Below are positions 6,102 to 9,450 of a DNA stretch of 9,450 nucleotides, piece by piece. The notes under the pieces were generated by a model. That model was not told where the DNA came from. It was given only the letters and a program-made list of their open reading frames with translations, and ran no database searches. The stretch covers positions 1-9,450 of the forward strand of contig JAEXTI010000486.1 of NCBI GenBank assembly GCA_023406965.1. Direction: 5' to 3'. Within the stretch, counting starts at the first letter, position 1; each line of letters opens with the position of its first letter. A program made the translations under genes and the position numbers. The stretch is from Chloroflexota bacterium. GTDB lineage: Bacteria > Chloroflexota > Anaerolineae > Anaerolineales > Anaerolineaceae.

Positions 6102-7911
6102 TGGAGATTTCCTTTTCCAGCTCAGTTTCGATGCGAGTCTGGATATCGAAGATCTGTTTGTAGATTCCTTCTTGGGTGACTAACTCTTCGTGGCGGCCAC
6201 ATTGAACAACCAGGCCTTTATCAAGCACCAGAATCAAGTCGGAGTCCATGACGCTTTGAATGCGATGGGCGATAATGAAGGTGGTGCGGTCTTTCATGAG
6301 ACCTTGCAATGCTTCGCGGATCTCTGCTTCTGTTTCAGTGTCTACCGAGGAGGTGGAGTCATCCAGGATGAGGATGCGTGGGTTTTTGAGTAAAGTGCGG
6401 GCAATGGCCACACGCTGCTTTTGGCCACCGGAGAGGGTGACGCCTTTTTCGCCCACCAGGGTGTCATAACCCTGAGGGAATGATGAGATGACGTCGTGGA
6501 TGGCTGCGGCACGGGCTGCGGCTTCCACTTCTTCCAGGGGAACATCGCGCCCGACGCCGTAGGTGATGTTCTCGCGAATGGAGCGCGAGAAGAGGAAGGG
6601 CTCTTGCTCGACGATGCCGATTTGGCTGCGAAGGAACCTGCGTGGATAGCGCTTGAGGTCGATGCCGTCCAGGGTGATGAGCCCGCCGGAATACTCAAAG
6701 AAGCGTGGCAGGAGGTTGACCAGTGAGGTCTTGCCCGATCCGGTGGAGCCGAGTAAGGATACCGACTGACCGGGTAGGCAAGTGAAGTTGATGCCTTTTA
6801 CAACCGGATCGTTGCCGTCTTCGTACTTGAAGCTGACATCTTTGAATATTACTTCGCCTTTGACAGCGCCATCTTTTGGCAGGTAGTCGCCTTCATCGAG
6901 AGGTTCGCGCGCCTCTTTAATGATATCCATGACGCGGTTGAAGGAGACCATGCCCGTGGAGCCCTGGACGATGAGGCGGCCAAGGTTGCGCATGGGCCAG
7001 ATGATCCAGGTAATCAGGCCCAGGTAGGCGACATAGTTGCCCAAGGTGATGGTGCCGTTGATGGCCATGGTTGCGCCGGTGATGTAGCCGACAACCATTT
7101 GCAGTCCGCAGACTACATCAGATATAGGCCAGAAAAAGGTGTGCATGAGCAGCAGGCGCCGGCCGCGTGTATATTTTTCTTTATTGTCGCGGTCGAACTT
7201 GTTGATCTCATGCTCCTGACGGGCGAATGCTTTGACCACACGGACGCCGGTGAGGTTTTCCTGGAGCGTGGTGGTGAGGATTGCGTCTTGTTCCTGGAAG
7301 GATTCGTAGGCTTTGGACACGCGCCTGAAGAAAATGAACGAGGTGATCACGATGATGGGAACCGCGATGATGGACAGCAGCGCCAACTTGAGATTGATGA
7401 GGGCGATGGCGACGAAGTTTATGACGAAAAGGAGCACGATGCGTCCCACGCCGATGGCTTGATCGGCGAAAAAGCGGCGGACGGCGTCTACGTCAGACGT
7501 GCAACGTTGAATCAACTCGCCGGTCTGGGTCTTGCGGTGGTAGCTGTAAGGCAGGTGTTGAATGTGATCGAAGAGGTAGTTGCGCAGGCGGCGAGTGGAT
7601 CCTTCGGCGGTTTGGGCGCTGAGACGACCGCTCGTGAAGCTTAACACGCCCTGGATTAAAGCAAGACCGATGAATCCCAATCCGACGAAATACAGCGGAT
7701 AGGGGCGTTCGCCTGCGGTGAGATAGGTATCGATGAAGAAATTGAGCAGCAGTGCCGTCGCTGTCTGAGAGAAGGCAGAGATGCCCAGGGCGATGGTAGC
7801 TCCGAGGTAGTGCCAACGGAAGCCGCTCATCATCCGCCAAAGACCGATAAGGCGGTTTTTGGACACAGCATTCTTTAGGTCGTAATTCAAGACACTGGCA
7901 GAAACGCTCAA
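6091..7911 (-). CDS. ABC exporter half-transporter, subunit 1 (degenerate catalytic site)
   Basis: A 606-residue half-transporter when started at TTG (7911-7909), which follows GGAGG (7924-7920) by 8 bases. An ATG at 8025 is in frame, but it lies upstream of the predicted transcription start (about 7963) and adds 38 residues foreign to the family. Membrane helices lie near 35-61, 72-93, 152-172, 174-196, 257-283 and 289-305. The ATPase domain shows Walker A GSTGSGKTS (388-396), Q436, a canonical signature LSGGQ (493-497), Walker B ILILD (D517) followed by D518 where catalytic Glu is expected, and switch His H549. The Glu-to-Asp change marks it as the degenerate-site partner of a heterodimeric exporter (TM287/BmrC/LmrC-like). 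It is the first gene of a two-gene operon; its TAA overlaps the start of subunit 2. Substrate unknown. Confidence 0.93.
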   Translation of the reverse strand: MSVSASVLNYDLKNAVSKNRLIGLWRMMSGFRWHYLGATIALGISAFSQTATALLLNFFIDTYLTAGERPYPLYFVGLGFIGLALIQGVLSFTSGRLSAQTAEGSTRRLRNYLFDHIQHLPYSYHRKTQTGELIQRCTSDVDAVRRFFADQAIGVGRIVLLFVINFVAIALINLKLALLSIIAVPIIVITSFIFFRRVSKAYESFQEQDAILTTTLQENLTGVRVVKAFARQEHEINKFDRDNKEKYTRGRRLLLMHTFFWPISDVVCGLQMVVGYITGATMAINGTITLGNYVAYLGLITWIIWPMRNLGRLIVQGSTGMVSFNRVMDIIKEAREPLDEGDYLPKDGAVKGEVIFKDVSFKYEDGNDPVVKGINFTCLPGQSVSLLGSTGSGKTSLVNLLPRFFEYSGGLITLDGIDLKRYPRRFLRSQIGIVEQEPFLFSRSIRENITYGVGRDVPLEEVEAAARAAAIHDVISSFPQGYDTLVGEKGVTLSGGQKQRVAIARTLLKNPRILILDDSTSSVDTETEAEIREALQGLMKDRTTFIIAHRIQSVMDSDLILVLDKGLVVQCGRHEELVTQEGIYKQIFDIQTRIETELEKEISNVD

Positions 7912-7969
7912 GGGGGTTACCTCCGAGGTGAGAAAAGAAAAACGGTTCTGGAGAGGCGCGCGACCTTCT

Positions 7970-7997
7970 ATTATACACAGATGGAACGGAGATTCAA
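7970..7997 (-). promoter_or_regulatory. Promoter of the ABC exporter operon
   Basis: Reading the minus strand, TTGAAT (7997-7992, 4 of 6) is followed after 16 bases by a perfect TATAAT (7975-7970). Transcription would start near 7963, giving a leader of about 50 bases before the TTG start at 7911. This placement excludes translation from the in-frame ATG at 8025. Confidence 0.65.
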
Positions 7998-8041
7998 GAA
8001 CCAATTTTCCAGAAAAATTTGGCAAGAGCCGTGTTGCACCC

Positions 8042-8071
8042 TGTAAAGACGAATAGAAAATGGTGTAAAAT
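8042..8071 (+). promoter_or_regulatory. Candidate promoter of gpmA
   Basis: TAAAAT (8066-8071, 5 of 6 to TATAAT) is a reasonable -10 box. The best -35 (TGTAAA, 8042-8047, 18-base spacing) is weak. It is divergent from the ABC promoter about 70 bases away; the 241-base gap between the two coding regions holds both promoters and nothing else that I recognise. Confidence 0.35.
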
Positions 8072-8152
8072 ACATGGGAGTATTAGGGTAAATAAGCCCG
8101 GTAAATGCGGGTTGCCATCCAATCAAACTTACGTTTCACAGGAGTTGGAAAA

Positions 8153-8899
8153 ATGATTAAACTTGTCTTGGTTCGACACGGGCAAAGCACCTGGAACCTG
8201 GAAAACCGGTTCACAGGCTGGACAGATGTGGATTTGAGCGAGCAAGGGGTGAAGGAAGCCCACGAAGGAGGGCGACTGTTGCGAGAGGGTGGCTATACCT
8301 TTGATTTTGCTTACACCTCGGTGCTCAAGCGAGCTATCCGCACGCTGTGGATTGTTTTGGATGAATTGGATCAGATGTACATCCCGGTTGAAAATGCCTG
8401 GCAGTTAAACGAACGCCATTATGGTTCGTTGCAGGGTTTGAACAAATCTGAGATGGCGGAGAAATTTGGCAAGGAACAGGTTTTAGTGTGGCGCCGTAGC
8501 TATAATGTCCCGCCGCCCGCGCTCGAACAGAATGATGAGCGACACCCGCGCTTCGATCCGCGCTATGCAAAGGTGGATCCGAATGTGCTTCCTGCGTGCG
8601 AATCGTTGGAATTGACCCTGGCGCGCGTATTGCCCTATTGGGAGTCAACCATTGTTCCGCGCCTGAAAAAGGGCGAGAAGGTTCTGATCGCAGCCCACGG
8701 CAACAGCTTGCGGGCACTGGTGAAGCATTTAGATCACATTTCGGATGACGAGATTGTGGAACTAAACATTCCCACGGGTATTCCGCTGGTTTACGAGCTG
8801 GATGACAACCTGAAAGCCCTCAACCGGTACTACCTGGGCGATCCCGAAGCCGCGAAGAAGGCTGCTGAAGCGGTTGCCAAGCAAGCCGAAAAGAAATAG
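8153..8899 (+). CDS. gpmA: 2,3-bisphosphoglycerate-dependent phosphoglycerate mutase
   Basis: A 248-residue cytoplasmic glycolytic enzyme interconverting 3- and 2-phosphoglycerate (EC 5.4.2.11) through a phosphohistidine primed by 2,3-bisphosphoglycerate. The histidine phosphatase motif LVRHGQS places catalytic H9 with R8. R60, E87 (in NERHYG) and H182 (in AHGNS) complete the active site. The full-length dPGM insertions and the Ala/Lys-rich C-terminal tail (about 232-248) distinguish it from the shorter broad-specificity phosphatases. The length equals the usual 247-250. The start at 8153 follows AGGAG (8140-8144) by 8 bases; an in-frame ATG at 8105 would add 16 unrelated residues and has no SD. 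It is monocistronic, ended by a strong hairpin. Confidence 0.97.
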   Translation: MIKLVLVRHGQSTWNLENRFTGWTDVDLSEQGVKEAHEGGRLLREGGYTFDFAYTSVLKRAIRTLWIVLDELDQMYIPVENAWQLNERHYGSLQGLNKSEMAEKFGKEQVLVWRRSYNVPPPALEQNDERHPRFDPRYAKVDPNVLPACESLELTLARVLPYWESTIVPRLKKGEKVLIAAHGNSLRALVKHLDHISDDEIVELNIPTGIPLVYELDDNLKALNRYYLGDPEAAKKAAEAVAKQAEKK

Positions 8900-8922
8900 A
8901 CGATTCGTATATTTTGAACTTC

Positions 8923-8966
8923 AGTCACCCCCAGCGAACGATTGGTACGCTGGGGGTGACTTTATT
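8923..8966 (+). terminator. Rho-independent terminator of gpmA
   Basis: A perfect 14-pair stem (8923-8936 with 8948-8961, AGTCACCCCCAGCG and its complement) with an 11-base loop is followed by TTTATT. It starts 23 bases after the gpmA stop. The convergent gene ends at 8965, so its stop codon overlaps the T-run; on that strand the hairpin lacks a good T-run. Confidence 0.88.
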
Positions 8967-9450
8967 AAATCAATTCTTGGGGAGGAATCACCGGTTGGTG
9001 GGGGATCATGAAGAACCCGTAAAGCGTTTTGGAGCTCGCTCCGATTCGCTGAACGCACTTTAGCCCCCAGGGAGTCTTGATTGCCTCAATGGATACATCA
9101 TTGCGCCTGGGGTAGTTGGGGTCATATAGGTCAATGCGCAAGCTGTCAGAATTGCGCGTGTAGTGATAAGCCAGCACCTGATGGTTCAGCCAAACCTCGT
9201 GTGTATCCGACCACTTGACGTACAGCATCCCCAGGATTACTGGGCGGAAGGCGTTGAGGCGCGAGCGGATCTTGTTCTCAAACTCGTCCAGGGTTAACTT
9301 TTGGGTGCCGTTTGGGCCTTCTTCGGGGCGGCCCATCCAATTGATGAAGCGCAGGATAATGTCGCCGTAGGAGCCCAGTGAGTCTAGTTGGCGTTTATAT
9401 AGGAAGCGGTGGAGCGGTTCTCCGGCTTTGGGGACGGTGGTGGTTTGGGG
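8965..9450 (-). CDS. C-terminal part of a putative C39-like cysteine peptidase domain protein (5' truncated by window)
   Basis: The reading frame is open from the right window edge to TAA at 8967-8965, showing 161 residues. An internal ATG at 9336 exists, but 38 sensible residues precede it without a stop and no SD was noted, so the real start is probably beyond the window. Residues 89-95 (NHQVLAY, H90) followed by a strand and LYDPNYP (108-114, D110, N112) resemble the His and Asp/Asn half of papain-like C39-type domains, in which His-x-aliphatic-x-G/A-Y and DP(N/W) recur. The cysteine-bearing half would lie upstream, outside the window. No signal peptide or membrane segment is visible in this part. 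It converges on gpmA. Function is tentative; it could equally be an inactive relative or an unnamed family. Confidence 0.6.
   Translation of the reverse strand, partial: PQTTTVPKAGEPLHRFLYKRQLDSLGSYGDIILRFINWMGRPEEGPNGTQKLTLDEFENKIRSRLNAFRPVILGMLYVKWSDTHEVWLNHQVLAYHYTRNSDSLRIDLYDPNYPRRNDVSIEAIKTPWGLKCVQRIGASSKTLYGFFMIPHQPVIPPQELI

Noticed and set aside
7099..7644. 181-codon plus-strand ORF antisense to ABC subunit 1
   Set aside because: Shadow frame; the opposite strand has clear membrane-domain sequence of an ABC exporter.
8097..8111. Small CCCG/CGGG hairpin in the gpmA leader
   Set aside because: Only four GC pairs with a 7-base loop; expected by chance and not linked to the SD.
8105..8152. 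16-residue N-terminal extension of GpmA from ATG 8105
   Set aside because: No SD precedes it, the residues are not part of the dPGM fold, and ATG 8153 has AGGAG at 8-base spacing.

Overview
The window looks like chromosomal DNA of a Chloroflexota bacterium, most likely of the Anaerolineae type. This is inferred from a DUF3048 lipoprotein with a long Pro/Thr stalk, moderate GC, Gram-positive-style strong Shine-Dalgarno sites, and the gene mix. No single marker in the window proves it.

Layout: (1) 76-1323 (+) encodes a DUF3048/YerB-like lipoprotein with its own promoter. (2) 1324-1800 is a 477-base gap that is not empty. It holds a strong promoter, a short leader ORF ending in Leu-Leu-Ile-Val-Leu-stop, a set of mutually exclusive RNA helices and a terminator-like hairpin. 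After these come a roughly 100-bp palindromic element and the promoter of the next gene, which carries a CebR-like (LacI-family) operator. (3) 1801-4188 (+) is a GH94 disaccharide phosphorylase. (4) A long hairpin at 4219-4260 separates it from the convergent minus-strand operon. (5) 7911-6091 and 6101-4281 (-) are the two half-transporters of a heterodimeric ABC exporter, overlapping by 11 bases. The first gene starts at a TTG, not at the far-upstream ATG. (6) A divergent promoter region leads to 8153-8899 (+), gpmA, the 2,3-BPG-dependent phosphoglycerate mutase, closed by a textbook terminator. (7) 8965-9450 (-) is the C-terminal part of a protein resembling C39-like cysteine peptidases; it runs off the right edge.

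The genes do not form one pathway. GH94 phosphorolysis yields glucose 1-phosphate, which feeds glycolysis, where GpmA acts, but the two genes are separately transcribed. The ABC pair is a self-contained efflux unit with one consensus and one degenerate ATP site.

The most unusual part is 1360-1560. It has the architecture of a branched-chain amino acid attenuator (leader peptide, alternating helices 1:2, 2:3 and 3:4, then a terminator hairpin), but no amino acid biosynthesis gene follows. The next gene is a sugar phosphorylase with its own promoter about 190 bases further on. All structures were found by eye; no folding energy or homology search was run.
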